A DNA stretch of 64,000 nucleotides. Source: Dactylosporangium fulvum (GTDB lineage: Bacteria; Actinomycetota; Actinomycetes; Mycobacteriales; Micromonosporaceae). This document shows positions 1 through 9,143 of this stretch, in pieces (position 1 is the first letter of the stretch; each line of letters opens with the position of its first letter). The notes beneath the pieces are model-generated. The model searched no databases and had not been told where the DNA came from. It was given only the letters and a program-made list of their open reading frames with translations. Where the stretch lies: contig NZ_CP073720.1 of assembly GCF_025137375.1 (NCBI RefSeq), positions 7,402,501-7,466,500 on the forward strand. The letters run 5' to 3'. The position numbers and the translations under genes were made by a program.

Positions 1-701
1 ACGCGGTCGAGGCCTACCGCGTCCTCCAGGAAGCGTTGACCTTGGGGCAGTTCCCGGCCGGCACCCGGTTGCCCGGTGAGCGCACCTTGGCCGCCGAGCT
101 CGGGGTCAGTCGTTCGACGCTGCGACAGGTGCTCAGCGCCCTGGCCGACGCCGGACGAATCATGCCCTCACCGCAGCGCGGCTGGTTCGTTGCCGAAAAC
201 CGGCTCGTGCACGAGCCCAACCGGCTGCGAGGGCTCAGCGAGGTCGCACGTGAGCGCGGCATGGAAGCGTCGTCCCGGGTCATGGGGACCACGGTTCGCC
301 AGCCCACACTGGCCGAAGCGGAGGTCCTGGGAATCGACACGTCCCAGCCCGTGGTCGACCTGCGCCGGGTCAGGTTCCTGGACGGGTCGCCGCTCAGCGT
401 CGACCACTCGTGCCTCGATGCCTCACGGGTTCCAGGCATCGAGGACATCGACTTCACCGGCCAGTCGCTCTACGACGTGCTGCGCGACCGGTATGACATT
501 GCCGCCAGCCGGTGCGACTACGAGCTCGCGGCGGAGGCGGTCAAGGCAACGGAGGCCAAGCTGCTCGGACTCGAGCCCGGCGATCCGGTGCTGGTCGGTT
601 ATCAGAAGACCTTCGACCAGCACGACCAGTGCTTTGACGTGGGCCTCCAGCTGTATCGCGGGGACGCCTACCGGTTCCAAGCGTCGCTGTTCCGGTTCTA
701 G
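1..701 (+). CDS. GntR-family regulator, HutC/UTRA type (5' end outside window)
   Basis: Transcription factor with an N-terminal winged helix (RTLAAELGVSRSTLRQVLSA) and a C-terminal UTRA effector domain (from about LRGLSEVARERG to the end, FQASLFRF). The reading frame is open from base 3 and the codons before the first in-frame TTG (36) already encode the start of a GntR domain (AVEAYRVLQEAL), so the true start lies left of the window. It faces the ABC importer at 719-3805 tail to tail with a 17-base gap, so it is the obvious candidate regulator of that importer; the ligand (probably a sugar or sugar acid) is inference. Confidence 0.85.
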   Translation, partial: AVEAYRVLQEALTLGQFPAGTRLPGERTLAAELGVSRSTLRQVLSALADAGRIMPSPQRGWFVAENRLVHEPNRLRGLSEVARERGMEASSRVMGTTVRQPTLAEAEVLGIDTSQPVVDLRRVRFLDGSPLSVDHSCLDASRVPGIEDIDFTGQSLYDVLRDRYDIAASRCDYELAAEAVKATEAKLLGLEPGDPVLVGYQKTFDQHDQCFDVGLQLYRGDAYRFQASLFRF

Positions 702-718
702 GGCGGCGCCGTCGACCG

Positions 719-1543
719 TCAGCCCTTCATCGCACCCGATGCCATTCCCTGCATCAGCCTCTTTTGCACGAGGAGGAAGAAGATCACCACGGGGATGGTG
801 AAGATCGCGCTCGCTGCCATCACTCCTCCCCAGTCCGTGTAGTAGCTGGAGAAGTACTGCTGCAGGGCGACGGGGAGCGTTTCGATCTCGGGCCGCTGCA
901 TATACGTCGCCGAGAACATGAGTTCGTTCCACGACGTAATGAATGCGTAGACGGAACTCGCGGCCAACCCTGGCCAGGCCAGTGGAAACACGATCGACCA
1001 TACGGTTCGCAGCCGACCCGCCCCGTCGACCAGAGCGGCCTCTTCGAGTTCGTACGGGATCTCGACGACAAACGATCGCAGCATGAAAGTGCACAGGCCC
1101 ACGGTCAGGGCCAGGTGACTCAAGGTCAGCCCTTGGAATGTGTTGAGCATGCCGGCGTTGCGGAACAGCGTGAACAACGGGATGACGAGGATGGTCTGCG
1201 GGAGCAACTGCGTGACGAGGATGACGACCGTGAGAATGTGCCGGGTCCGCAGCCGGTAGCGGGCCAAGGCATAGCCCGCCAACAGGGCGATGAAGCCGGT
1301 CAGGACCGTAGTCGCCACGGCAACGATGAGGGAGTTCCGGAACTGGGTGGGGATGTTGCCGTCGAGCAGGTGCGTGTATCGCTCCACGGTCGGTGACGTG
1401 ACGATGAAACGAGGGGTGCGGGTGAACAGCTCGCTGTCGGGCTTGATCGACGTGACCAGCATCCAGAAGAACGGAAAAAGGCTGGTCAGCACGATCACGG
1501 CGATCAGAAGGTACAGCGCACCACGGCGCAACAGTGACGTCAT
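719..1543 (-). CDS. ABC sugar transporter permease, MalG-like (CUT1)
   Basis: Inner-membrane permease of a carbohydrate importer, 274 aa. The N-terminal membrane segment (LLIAVIVLTSLFPFFWML) is followed by further hydrophobic helices; the EAA loop is EEAALVDGAGRLRTVWSIVF, the contact with the ATPase. Such permeases pair with a MalF-type partner, here the overlapping upstream gene (4-base overlap at 1540-1543). No ATP-binding subunit lies in this operon, so a shared MsiK-type ATPase, as known from Streptomyces sugar importers, is probably used (inference). Substrate unknown. Confidence 0.88.
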   Translation of the reverse strand: MTSLLRRGALYLLIAVIVLTSLFPFFWMLVTSIKPDSELFTRTPRFIVTSPTVERYTHLLDGNIPTQFRNSLIVAVATTVLTGFIALLAGYALARYRLRTRHILTVVILVTQLLPQTILVIPLFTLFRNAGMLNTFQGLTLSHLALTVGLCTFMLRSFVVEIPYELEEAALVDGAGRLRTVWSIVFPLAWPGLAASSVYAFITSWNELMFSATYMQRPEIETLPVALQQYFSSYYTDWGGVMAASAIFTIPVVIFFLLVQKRLMQGMASGAMKG

Positions 1544-2511
1544 CGAGCGTCCTCCCGGTTCAGCCGGACGTACAGCACGCTCACCGCGGCCAGCATGAGG
1601 AACAGGACCACGGCCATGGCCGCAGCGGAGCCCTGGTTGAGCTGCGCGAAGGCCTCGAGCCAGGTCAGCAGGGACAGCACCTCGGTCGAGTGGTTCGGGC
1701 CGCCAGGTGGTGTGGTCATCACAAGGAAATGGTCGAAGGACTGATACGCCCAGATGGTCGAGATCGTGGTCATCACGACGAGCAGCGGACGGATCATGGG
1801 CAGCCGGATGTGTCGCAGGATCTGCCAGCCGTTGGCGCCGTCGACCCGTGCCGCCTCCACCACTTCACCGTGGGTGCCTCGTAGCCCGGCGAACAACGAA
1901 ACCGCCACGAAGGGAACCGAGTGCCAGACGACAGCGACCGTGATGGCCACCATGGCCGGCGTACCCGTGCGGAACCAGGAGAAGCCGCTGAAGGATTCGA
2001 TTCCGAACCAGTTGACCAGCAGCCAGTTGACCACGCCGTACTGGTCGTCGAACATCCACTTCCAAACGATGCCCGACGCGACCCGCGGCATGGCCCACGG
2101 GAGCAGAACGATGACACTGAGCACCTTGGCCGCACGGGGTGCGGCGTCAAGGACCAGGGCGATTGCCAGGCTCAAAAGGATCGTGGTGGCGACCACCGCG
2201 ACCGCGAACAATGTCGTGCGCAGGAGGGCGGCGGTGTAGTACGGGTTGGCGAAGATGTCGCGGTAGTTCTGCAGCCCGACGAACGGCCCGTTCTGCAGGT
2301 ACTCACCCTCGTGGAACGACAGCCAGATGGTCCGCACCACCGGATATCCGACAACACCGACGACCACGGCGAGCAGCGGCGTCAGAAAGGTCCACGGCAG
2401 GATTTTCTTCTCAAAGCTGTTCTGCTCGCGCCGCAAGCGCCGCGCGCGGAGTGCCCCCGGGGTGACCGAGGACACTGCGCGACGGAAACTGGTCTTCACA
2501 TTCTCAACCAA
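1540..2511 (-). CDS. ABC sugar transporter permease, MalF-like (CUT1)
   Basis: Membrane permease, 323 aa, with about six transmembrane helices beginning at PWTFLTPLLAVVVGVVGYPV and an EAA loop near EVVEAARVDGANGWQILRHI. It forms the channel heterodimer with the downstream MalG-like protein. The TTG at 2511 overlaps the end of the binding-protein gene by 8 bases; GTG at 2499 is an in-frame alternative and the choice is not settled. Translationally coupled to both neighbours. Confidence 0.86.
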   Translation of the reverse strand: MVENVKTSFRRAVSSVTPGALRARRLRREQNSFEKKILPWTFLTPLLAVVVGVVGYPVVRTIWLSFHEGEYLQNGPFVGLQNYRDIFANPYYTAALLRTTLFAVAVVATTILLSLAIALVLDAAPRAAKVLSVIVLLPWAMPRVASGIVWKWMFDDQYGVVNWLLVNWFGIESFSGFSWFRTGTPAMVAITVAVVWHSVPFVAVSLFAGLRGTHGEVVEAARVDGANGWQILRHIRLPMIRPLLVVMTTISTIWAYQSFDHFLVMTTPPGGPNHSTEVLSLLTWLEAFAQLNQGSAAAMAVVLFLMLAAVSVLYVRLNREDAR

Positions 2512-3805
2512 TGGCCTGGTTCATCTGGTCCGAGAGCTCCTTCATGGCGGCATCCGCAGTCTTCTTGCCGCTCATGATCGACTGCATGGCGTTCACGATG
2601 GCGTTGGCTCCCTCCACCTTGCCCCAACTGGCCACCGGGGGAATGGAACGGGTGTGGTCAGCCTGCTCGGCGTACGCCTTGAGCAGCGGGGAAGAGAAGG
2701 ATCCGGTGGACTTCTCCTGCGCCAGCGCGTCGTTCGTCGCCGGGAGCAGACCCAGGTTCGCGGTGACCGGCACGAGGTTTTCCTTGCTCATCATGAACTT
2801 CACGAAGTCGTTCGCCACCGTCTTGTTCTTGCACTCGCGGAACACGGCGAGGTTGCTGCCGCCCGCGAACGTGTCGTTGTTCCCACCCGGGCCCTTGGGA
2901 AGGACGGCCGTGGCCAGCTTGCTCTCCAGAGCGGGGTTCTGCTTGAGGATGGTCCGCAAGTCCCACGACCCGCCGACCATCATCGCCGTCTCGCCCAAGC
3001 CGAACGACTTGTCGACGTCGGCCGCGGTCCAGGCGGAGGCGCCCGCGGGCGACAGGCGATCCTTGGTCAGCAGATCGGCGTAGAACTGGAACGCCTGGAC
3101 GGCCTGCGGTGATGCGGCCTCGGAAACCCACTTGTCACCACTCTGCTTGGCGATATCCCCGCCCCAGTTCCAGATCAGCGGCAGGTAGTACCAGTGGGCG
3201 CCACCGATGATTCCGAACCCGTTGACGCCTTTGTGCTTCGCCTGAATGGCCAGGGCAACCTCGCGCAGCTCCTCCCAGGTGGCGGGTGCCGAGGACTTGC
3301 CGATCGACTCGAGCAGGTCCTTGCGGTAGATCAGGGCGCGGACACCGGTGTCGTAGGGAACCGCGTACGACTTGCCCTTGAAGATGGTCGAGTCGATCAT
3401 GCCGGGCACGTAGGTGCCCTGGAGCGTCTTGGGGTCGTCCGCGTACACCTCGAGAGCATTGAGTGCCGCGAATTCGGGGGTCCAGGTGTTGCCGATGAGC
3501 GCGACACAGGGAACGCTGCCGCCGGCGATCGAGGTCAGGTACGTCTGGTGTGCGTCCTTTCCGAGGAAGCGGAGGTTCACCTTGGTCCCTGGACGTGCTG
3601 CGGCGTAGTCGTCCGCCAGCTTCTGCATGATCGGCTGCTGGGTGTCCCCGATGGGGTCGCCCATCCAGAAGTCGATCGCTCCCTTGATCTCGCCCGAGTC
3701 GGTTCCGCTCGAGTCATTCGCCCCACCGCAGGCCGCGAGGGCGAGTGCCCCCGCCAGCCCAATGGCAACGGCGACACGGCCGCGCCAAATATTCCATGCA
3801 CGCAT
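2504..3805 (-). CDS. ABC transporter substrate-binding lipoprotein (family 1, CUT1)
   Basis: Extracellular solute-binding protein, 433 aa. The N-terminal signal peptide ends in a lipobox (LALAAC, Cys26), so it is predicted to be lipid-anchored outside the membrane. The body has the family-1 solute-binding pattern (GAIDFWMGDP, GGSWDLRTIL, NDFVKFMMSKENL). First gene of a binding protein-permease-permease operon. About 80 bases upstream lies a perfect palindrome that also occurs upstream of the esterase operon at 7.9 kb, suggesting shared control. The natural ligand cannot be read from the sequence. Confidence 0.88.
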   Translation of the reverse strand: MRAWNIWRGRVAVAIGLAGALALAACGGANDSSGTDSGEIKGAIDFWMGDPIGDTQQPIMQKLADDYAAARPGTKVNLRFLGKDAHQTYLTSIAGGSVPCVALIGNTWTPEFAALNALEVYADDPKTLQGTYVPGMIDSTIFKGKSYAVPYDTGVRALIYRKDLLESIGKSSAPATWEELREVALAIQAKHKGVNGFGIIGGAHWYYLPLIWNWGGDIAKQSGDKWVSEAASPQAVQAFQFYADLLTKDRLSPAGASAWTAADVDKSFGLGETAMMVGGSWDLRTILKQNPALESKLATAVLPKGPGGNNDTFAGGSNLAVFRECKNKTVANDFVKFMMSKENLVPVTANLGLLPATNDALAQEKSTGSFSSPLLKAYAEQADHTRSIPPVASWGKVEGANAIVNAMQSIMSGKKTADAAMKELSDQMNQAIG

Positions 3806-3885
3806 CCATGCTCTCCTCTACTGGGGACCGAACACCTGCTAAGCGCGGGGTACGCGGTGCCTCCGGATGACTTGTCAACCTGCCC

Positions 3886-3900
3886 GGCTGTCAGACAGCC
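3886..3900. promoter_or_regulatory. Perfect 15-base palindrome upstream of the importer operon
   Basis: GGCTGTC-A-GACAGCC, a perfect inverted repeat, lies 81-95 bases upstream of the binding-protein start. An AACCTG box precedes it at 3877-3882. The 11-base core CTGTCAGACAG recurs on the opposite strand at 7907-7917, upstream of the esterase operon. It looks like an operator for one of the two GntR-family regulators nearby (1-701 or 9181-9858); which one binds is inference. Confidence 0.5.
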
Positions 3901-4082
3901 CTATAGGTTGCCACTCAGGGTGCACTGTGGTGGGGTGGTTCGCAAGAGCCTTCAACATGTTCGTTACGAAGTTTCCTTGCTCCCGAGTTCCACAGTTGGT
4001 AGACACACGGGAGCGATCGGGTTTGGATCGCCCCTGGTCAGGGGGTCGTCAGCGGGTCGCGGAGCGGCCCGGAGGGCTGAGG

Positions 4083-5952
4083 CTGTAGTAACACGACTTA
4101 GTATCTTGTCCTTGTGCTAGCAGGTCAAGGATGGTTGAGTCGTAGTCATGTTCCTGCGGTTCACGTCGCGAACCAACGCCGACGGCACGGTGGTGCGTTA
4201 CGTAGCCTTGGCGCACAACCGGCGGGTGGACGGGCGAATCAAGCCGGACGTGCTGATGAACCTGGGCCGGGTCGACCAGGTCGACGTGGCCGGACTGCGG
4301 CGGCTGGCCGCGTCGATCAACAAGCACTTCGGCGACAGTGACGGGCTGACCGACGCCGCGGAGGCGGGTGCGGTCGCCCGTGCCGCGCCGCTGGAGGCCA
4401 TCGACGCCCGAACCATCGGGGCCACCTGGCTGCTCGACGGACTGTGGCACCGCCTCGACGTGGGCACGGCAGTCCGAGCGGCCACCGGCGCGCGGCGGTT
4501 CACCACCAACATGGAGCGGGTGCTGTTCGCGCTGGTCGCCAACCAGGCGATCGCGCCGATGAGCAAGCTGTCCGCCGCCGAATGGGTGCGTGAGGACGCC
4601 GCCGTCCCGGGATTGTCCACGATGGACGAAGACCACGCCTACCGGGCGATGGACCTCCTCGTCGACGCCGACACCCAGGACCGGGTGCAGGAGGCGGTGT
4701 TCCTCGCCGTGGCCAACCTGCTCAACCTCGAAGTCAACCTGCTGTTCTTCGACACCACCTACTTCGAACGCGACGACGAGGACGGGGGCGACGACGCCTT
4801 CCGCCGGTTCGGCCACTCCAAGGACCACCGCGGCGACCTGCCGCAGATCGTCATCGGCCTGGCCGTGACCAAGGAAGGCATCCCGGTGCGCTGCTGGTGC
4901 TGGCCGGGCAACAGCAACGACCAGCAGATCCTCGCCGAGGTCCGCGCTGATGTGCGGGACTGGAAGCTGGGCCGGGTCATCACCGTGGTCAACCGCGGCT
5001 TCTCCAGCGCGGACAACCTGGACTACCTGCGCCGCACCGGCGGACACTACATCGCCGGGATGCGCATGCGCGACGGCAACCCCCTCGTCGAGGCCGTGCT
5101 GTCCCGCCAGGGCCGCTACCAGCACGTCCGCGACAATCTGCGCGTCAAGGAAGTCCGCCTCGACGGTCACGACGCACGGTTTGTCATCTGCCACAACCCC
5201 GATCAGGCACAGCGCGACCAGCAGCACCGCGACGAGGCGATCGCCCGCGTCCAGGCCGAACTGGCCTGTATCGCCGAACAGCGCGCCCGCGACGCCGGCC
5301 GTCCCCCCGGCGACAGGACCCGGGCCCGCAACGAAGCCGCCCACGTGCGTGCCGAGTGCGCGCTACGCGACCACCCCACCCTCGGCCGCTGGCTGGTCCA
5401 GCAGCCCAACGGACGCCTGAAGGTCAACACGGCGAAGGTCAAGGCCGAGGCCAAACTGGACGGCAAGTACCTCATCGCCACCTCCGACCCGCACATCAGC
5501 GCCGAAGACGTCGCCCTGGGCTACAAGAATCTCCTGGAAGCCGAACGCGGCTTCCGAGACCTCAAGACACAGCTGCTGCTCCGCCCGGTCTTCCACCGCC
5601 TGGAACACCGCATCCGCGCGCACGTGCTGATCTGCTGGCTGGCCCTGCTGCTGACCCGCGTCGCCGAACGCTCCTGCGACCAAACCTGGCGAAACATCAA
5701 CCGGCAACTCGGGAGAATCACCCAGGTAACCCTCGCCGGCCCGGCCGGCACGGTCACGCAAACCACTCCGCTCACCCCCGAGCAGAAGGCCATCTACCAT
5801 GCACTTTCCATCCAACCGCCAGCCCGGGTCACCGCCTTCGACCCGGCCTGATCAAGAAGGAAGGCCGGGGCGGCGTAGACACACGCCCCACCTCCCGCCC
5901 CCCGGCGTTCGCCCGGCTCAACCCCCAAATTTCTGCCCACATGTGACTACGA
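4083..5952 (+). mobile_element. IS1634-family (IS4 superfamily) insertion sequence, about 1.87 kb
   Basis: One transposase gene flanked by imperfect terminal repeats. The left end GTAGTAACACG (4085-4095) matches the reverse complement of the right end 5940-5950 (GTAGTCACATG) at 9 of 11 positions. A second inner match, TCGTAGTCA at 4140-4148 against 5944-5952, makes the exact left border uncertain. No convincing target-site duplication was found. It lies between two gene groups that share an operator-like palindrome, so it may have split one older locus. Confidence 0.7.
4148..5851 (+). CDS. IS1634-family DDE transposase, second catalytic Asp replaced by Asn
   Basis: 567 aa, full length for the family. 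The first Asp is D202 (LLFFDTTYFE) and the glutamate is in the motif LLEAERGFRDLK (E466 by eye). At the second catalytic position, where the family normally has an Asp before Arg-Gly (usually DRG), this copy has VVNRGFSSADN, with Asn282 encoded by AAC at 4991-4993. If that alignment is right the enzyme cannot coordinate metal normally and the element is probably immobile unless helped in trans. No frameshifts otherwise. Confidence 0.88.
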   Translation: MFLRFTSRTNADGTVVRYVALAHNRRVDGRIKPDVLMNLGRVDQVDVAGLRRLAASINKHFGDSDGLTDAAEAGAVARAAPLEAIDARTIGATWLLDGLWHRLDVGTAVRAATGARRFTTNMERVLFALVANQAIAPMSKLSAAEWVREDAAVPGLSTMDEDHAYRAMDLLVDADTQDRVQEAVFLAVANLLNLEVNLLFFDTTYFERDDEDGGDDAFRRFGHSKDHRGDLPQIVIGLAVTKEGIPVRCWCWPGNSNDQQILAEVRADVRDWKLGRVITVVNRGFSSADNLDYLRRTGGHYIAGMRMRDGNPLVEAVLSRQGRYQHVRDNLRVKEVRLDGHDARFVICHNPDQAQRDQQHRDEAIARVQAELACIAEQRARDAGRPPGDRTRARNEAAHVRAECALRDHPTLGRWLVQQPNGRLKVNTAKVKAEAKLDGKYLIATSDPHISAEDVALGYKNLLEAERGFRDLKTQLLLRPVFHRLEHRIRAHVLICWLALLLTRVAERSCDQTWRNINRQLGRITQVTLAGPAGTVTQTTPLTPEQKAIYHALSIQPPARVTAFDPA

Positions 5953-5992
5953 ACTGCGGAACCCGGGTTGCTGCACCGCGTTCAAACGATCG

Positions 5993-6937
5993 TCAGTCGA
6001 CGGTCCTGCGGTCACCGAGGAGTTCACGGGCGTTCGCGCTGAACACTGCGGAACGGCGTGTGTCGCCGAGGAATTCGCTCAAGAGGGCGAAACGCTCAGC
6101 CACCTCGTCGGCCGACGAGAACGGGAAATCAGTGCCGAGCACCACCCGCGTATCGTCGATGAAGGACAGCAGTGCGCCGAGGTCAGCAGCGGTGTGGGAC
6201 AGGGCTGTGTCATAGCTGAAAGCCCCCAGAGCGCGCAGGACACCTTGCGGAACGACGGTCGCGAGTTCCGGCATACCTTCGGCCAGAACCATGCGTGGAG
6301 CGACGGCAGGCATCGCGCCGCCGCAGTGCGAGAAGATCCACCGGACTCGCGGAAATCTCCGCGGCACCTCAGTAAGGAGAAGATTCGTCATGAGGCGCGT
6401 CGAGTCGAAGAGGTACTCCAGCACCGAGGGCCGAATGGGGATCTCGCCCTCGGGCCACCACGCGGGCAGCACCGGGTGCACATGGACAAGAGCACCGCGG
6501 TCGTTCAGAGCCTCCAGAAGGCTGTCAAATCGGGGGTGGCCGACATACGACCCGGCATAGCTGGTGAGCAAGCCGACGCCGACGAACTCCGGTCGGTCGA
6601 ACACCCGCTCGACCTCGGCGAGCGCGGCGTCGACCGAAGGCAGGGGCAGGCATGCAACTGCTGCGAACCGCCCATCGCCGTCGCGGACCACCTCGGTCAG
6701 CTCGTCATTGGTGTCTTGGCACAGGGCTGTGGTGAAAGCCTGATCGCCGAAGTAGAACCCGGGTGAAGCGACGGACAGGACGGCCAGGTCGATGCCTAAC
6801 CGGTCCATCACCCGGACTGAGTCCGCAGGTTCCCACGTCGGAAAAGGGGCGCCGGGTTGAGCTTGGATTCCCAGCGCGGTCAACCGGCTGACATAGGACG
6901 CCAGTGGTGCGTGGTGGTGAAAGTCGACGATGGTCAT
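5993..6937 (-). CDS. Amidohydrolase-family metal-dependent hydrolase/decarboxylase
   Basis: 314 aa TIM-barrel protein of the amidohydrolase-2 (ACMSD-like) family. The N-terminal metal motif is DFHHHA, the mid barrel has VHVHPVLPAW, then FSHCGGAMP, and near the C terminus GTDFPFSSADE supplies the usual Asp. ATG at 6937 is chosen because it overlaps the stop of the upstream esterase (ATGA) and the motif DFHHHA is then at residue 4; the open frame continues upstream only as low-complexity arginine-rich sequence. Likely co-transcribed with the esterase; substrate unknown. Confidence 0.82.
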   Translation of the reverse strand: MTIVDFHHHAPLASYVSRLTALGIQAQPGAPFPTWEPADSVRVMDRLGIDLAVLSVASPGFYFGDQAFTTALCQDTNDELTEVVRDGDGRFAAVACLPLPSVDAALAEVERVFDRPEFVGVGLLTSYAGSYVGHPRFDSLLEALNDRGALVHVHPVLPAWWPEGEIPIRPSVLEYLFDSTRLMTNLLLTEVPRRFPRVRWIFSHCGGAMPAVAPRMVLAEGMPELATVVPQGVLRALGAFSYDTALSHTAADLGALLSFIDDTRVVLGTDFPFSSADEVAERFALLSEFLGDTRRSAVFSANARELLGDRRTVD

Positions 6938-7896
6938 TGCACCAGCTCTCGGACGGCTCGAATGGTTCGCAGGATGTCTTCGGGCCCGCCCGCCTCGTGG
7001 CCGTTGAACTGCCACACGGTCATCTCCTTGGGCCCGGCATAGGCATTGTACGCAGCAAAAACGGTGGAGGGTGGGCTCACGACGTCGTGCAGGGCGACGC
7101 AGAACCTGCCGTGGCAGGTGGCTCGCCGGGCGAAGGATACGGCGTCGAAATACGCAAGGGTCTCGAAGGCACGCTCGACAGAGCCGCGGTGGGCGGCCAG
7201 CCACTTGACAATCTCCCCGTGGGGACTGTGGTCCGTCACCTGCACCGCGCGCCGGAAGGCAGACAGGAACGGCACATGAGGCATCGCCAGCCGCACGTCG
7301 TCGCGCAAGCCGGCTGCCACGAGCGCCAAGGCACCGCCCTGGCTGCGTCCTGTCACCGCGATCCGGTCGTGCGCCACGGCTTCGTGGGTTGCCACGGCAT
7401 CGACGAATCGGTACGCGTCGGTGAACAGGCGGCGGTAATAGTAGCGCTCGGGGTCGAGGATGTCTCGGGTCATGAACCCCGGCGCGGAGGGTCCCGCCCC
7501 ATGCGGGTCAGCGGTGTGGCCGGCACGCAGAGCACTGCCCTGTCCGCGGGAGTCCATGATGGCGTGAGCGAACCCGGCACTGGCGTAGGCGAGGGACTCG
7601 ACCGGGTGCCCGCGTCCGCTGCCGTATCCCAGGTACTCCACCACGAGCGGCAGGGGACCGGTTCGTTCGTGCGGAAGGATCAGCCACCCCTTTACGTCGT
7701 CCCCGGCGTACCCGCCGAAGGTGACGTCGTACACGTCAACGGTCCGCACCAGTGCGTCCACCTGGTCAAACCGCGGATCAAGGGGATGGGCACGCTGTTC
7801 GTGCAGCGTCCGACTCCAGAAGGAGTCGAAGTCATCCGGCTCGGGGTACGGGTACTCGTACTGCACGAGCCGGTCGAGGGGAAGGTCTACCTGCAT
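6934..7896 (-). CDS. Acetyl xylan esterase / cephalosporin-C deacetylase family (CE7) hydrolase
   Basis: 320 aa alpha/beta hydrolase. CE7 signatures are visible: the RGQGSA motif (MDSRGQGSA), the nucleophile elbow GRSQGGAL, and a late HEAGG motif containing the catalytic His. These cytosolic enzymes deacetylate small acetylated sugars or cephalosporin C. ATG 7896 is preceded by AGGAG within the reverse complement of 7900-7907, which abuts an 11-base palindrome, so a bound regulator would mask the ribosome site. Translationally coupled to the amidohydrolase. Confidence 0.85.
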   Translation of the reverse strand: MQVDLPLDRLVQYEYPYPEPDDFDSFWSRTLHEQRAHPLDPRFDQVDALVRTVDVYDVTFGGYAGDDVKGWLILPHERTGPLPLVVEYLGYGSGRGHPVESLAYASAGFAHAIMDSRGQGSALRAGHTADPHGAGPSAPGFMTRDILDPERYYYRRLFTDAYRFVDAVATHEAVAHDRIAVTGRSQGGALALVAAGLRDDVRLAMPHVPFLSAFRRAVQVTDHSPHGEIVKWLAAHRGSVERAFETLAYFDAVSFARRATCHGRFCVALHDVVSPPSTVFAAYNAYAGPKEMTVWQFNGHEAGGPEDILRTIRAVRELVQ

Positions 7897-7906
7897 CAAG
7901 CAGCTC

Positions 7907-7917
7907 CTGTCTGACAG
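7907..7917. promoter_or_regulatory. Palindrome CTGTCTGACAG overlapping the esterase leader
   Basis: The 11-base inverted repeat is the same site, read on the other strand, as the core of the palindrome at 3886-3900. It sits 11-21 bases upstream of the esterase start and borders its Shine-Dalgarno sequence, a position fit for repression. Two AACCTG boxes 12 bases apart (7959-7964 and 7971-7976) lie in the same divergent intergenic region, and another is at 9169-9174 just before the FadR-type gene. Confidence 0.45.
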
Positions 7918-8024
7918 CCAGACAAGAGTGTAGCAATGGTGGCCTTGTCGGTAAGGACAACCTGTCATGCAACCTGATAGCCTGCTAGGCAGGCGGAACT
8001 TGGAGCTACAGTAAAGGTGTTGGA

Positions 8025-9143
8025 ATGGCGCGGACAGTCGCCTCCGGGTACGACATCGTGACCGTCACGGGCGACCCGGAAGAGCGGGGATACCAGTACG
8101 GGCTCGCCGCGAGGACTCGGATAGAGCGCGCGTTGCGGACCTATGCCGACGTGTTCATGCACTACGCGTCGTGGGACTGGCCAACCGTGCGACGGCACGC
8201 ACTTCGGTTCGCCGATCCCATCGAGGACTTCTCGCCTGCCTCCGCGCGCGAGATCCGGGCGATCGCCCGCGGGGCCGGCGTCGAGGTGGCCGACATCCTG
8301 GCCCTGAACACACGCAGCGAGATCATGTTCGCAGCTCCGGGACGTGCCAGGGCCATAGCGGCCACCGAGTGCACGTCGTTCGCGCTGACACCCGAACGCA
8401 CGGCTCCCGGTACCACGCTGATGGGTCAGAACTGGGACTGGGTCGTGGGCGCCCGGGAAACCGCGATCGTGCTCAAAGTACTTCGTGACGACGGCCCCAA
8501 CTTCGTCACGGTGGTCGAGGCCGGGATGCTGGCGAAGGTCGGGATCAACTCCAGCGGTGTCGGCCTGTGCACCAACACCCTAATCTCGGACGGGGACGAG
8601 GGTCGGCTCGGCGTTCCATACCACGTGCTGCTGCGATCGGTTCTCGACAGTGACAGCGGCGCGGAGGCCGCACAGCGGATCAAGTCGACATCACGAGCCA
8701 ACTCCGCAAACTATCTCATCGCCGACACGGGCGGGTTCTGTGTGGACTTGGAGACCGGACCAGGCGACGGTGCCTGTGGCACGATCACGCCCGTCGACGG
8801 TGCGGTCACGCACGCCAACCACTTCCTGGTCGACGGTCTCACCGGGGTGGACCGCTACCTCGAGCGAAAGGCGCACACCCGCAGCCGACTGCACCACCTG
8901 ACAGCGCGCATGCAGCAACACCGCACGCACACGATCGAGAGCCTGCAGGAAGCGCTCGCCGACCACGGAGACGCGCCGGACAGCGTGTGCCAACACCCGG
9001 ACGCGACCCAAGTCCCTGCCGAGCGCACCTGCACAGTTGCGGGGATAGTGATGGATCTGTCGGCTCGCTCGCTGGTGTATGCCTCCGGCAACCCGTGCGA
9101 GTCGACCTGGTCAGTGCCGGTGCGGATCGATGCCTCGTCCTGA
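8025..9143 (+). CDS. C45 / acyl-CoA:6-aminopenicillanate acyltransferase-like Ntn hydrolase
   Basis: 372 aa. Resembles the autocatalytically processed Ntn-hydrolase family that includes isopenicillin N acyltransferase. Supporting motifs: DPEERGYQYG near the N terminus, LALNTRSEI before the processing region, ATECTSFAL with Cys116 as the predicted new N-terminal nucleophile, and MGQNWDWVV just after it. Members hydrolyse or transfer acyl groups on amides and beta-lactam precursors. Divergent from the esterase operon, with the shared intergenic region carrying repeated operator-like boxes. Function with a particular substrate is not shown. Confidence 0.8.
   Translation: MARTVASGYDIVTVTGDPEERGYQYGLAARTRIERALRTYADVFMHYASWDWPTVRRHALRFADPIEDFSPASAREIRAIARGAGVEVADILALNTRSEIMFAAPGRARAIAATECTSFALTPERTAPGTTLMGQNWDWVVGARETAIVLKVLRDDGPNFVTVVEAGMLAKVGINSSGVGLCTNTLISDGDEGRLGVPYHVLLRSVLDSDSGAEAAQRIKSTSRANSANYLIADTGGFCVDLETGPGDGACGTITPVDGAVTHANHFLVDGLTGVDRYLERKAHTRSRLHHLTARMQQHRTHTIESLQEALADHGDAPDSVCQHPDATQVPAERTCTVAGIVMDLSARSLVYASGNPCESTWSVPVRIDASS

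Noticed and set aside
6938..7204. An 89-residue N-terminal extension of the amidohydrolase
   Set aside because: The extension is antisense to the esterase, Arg/Pro-rich, and the ATG at 6937 gives the family's normal start with an ATGA overlap.
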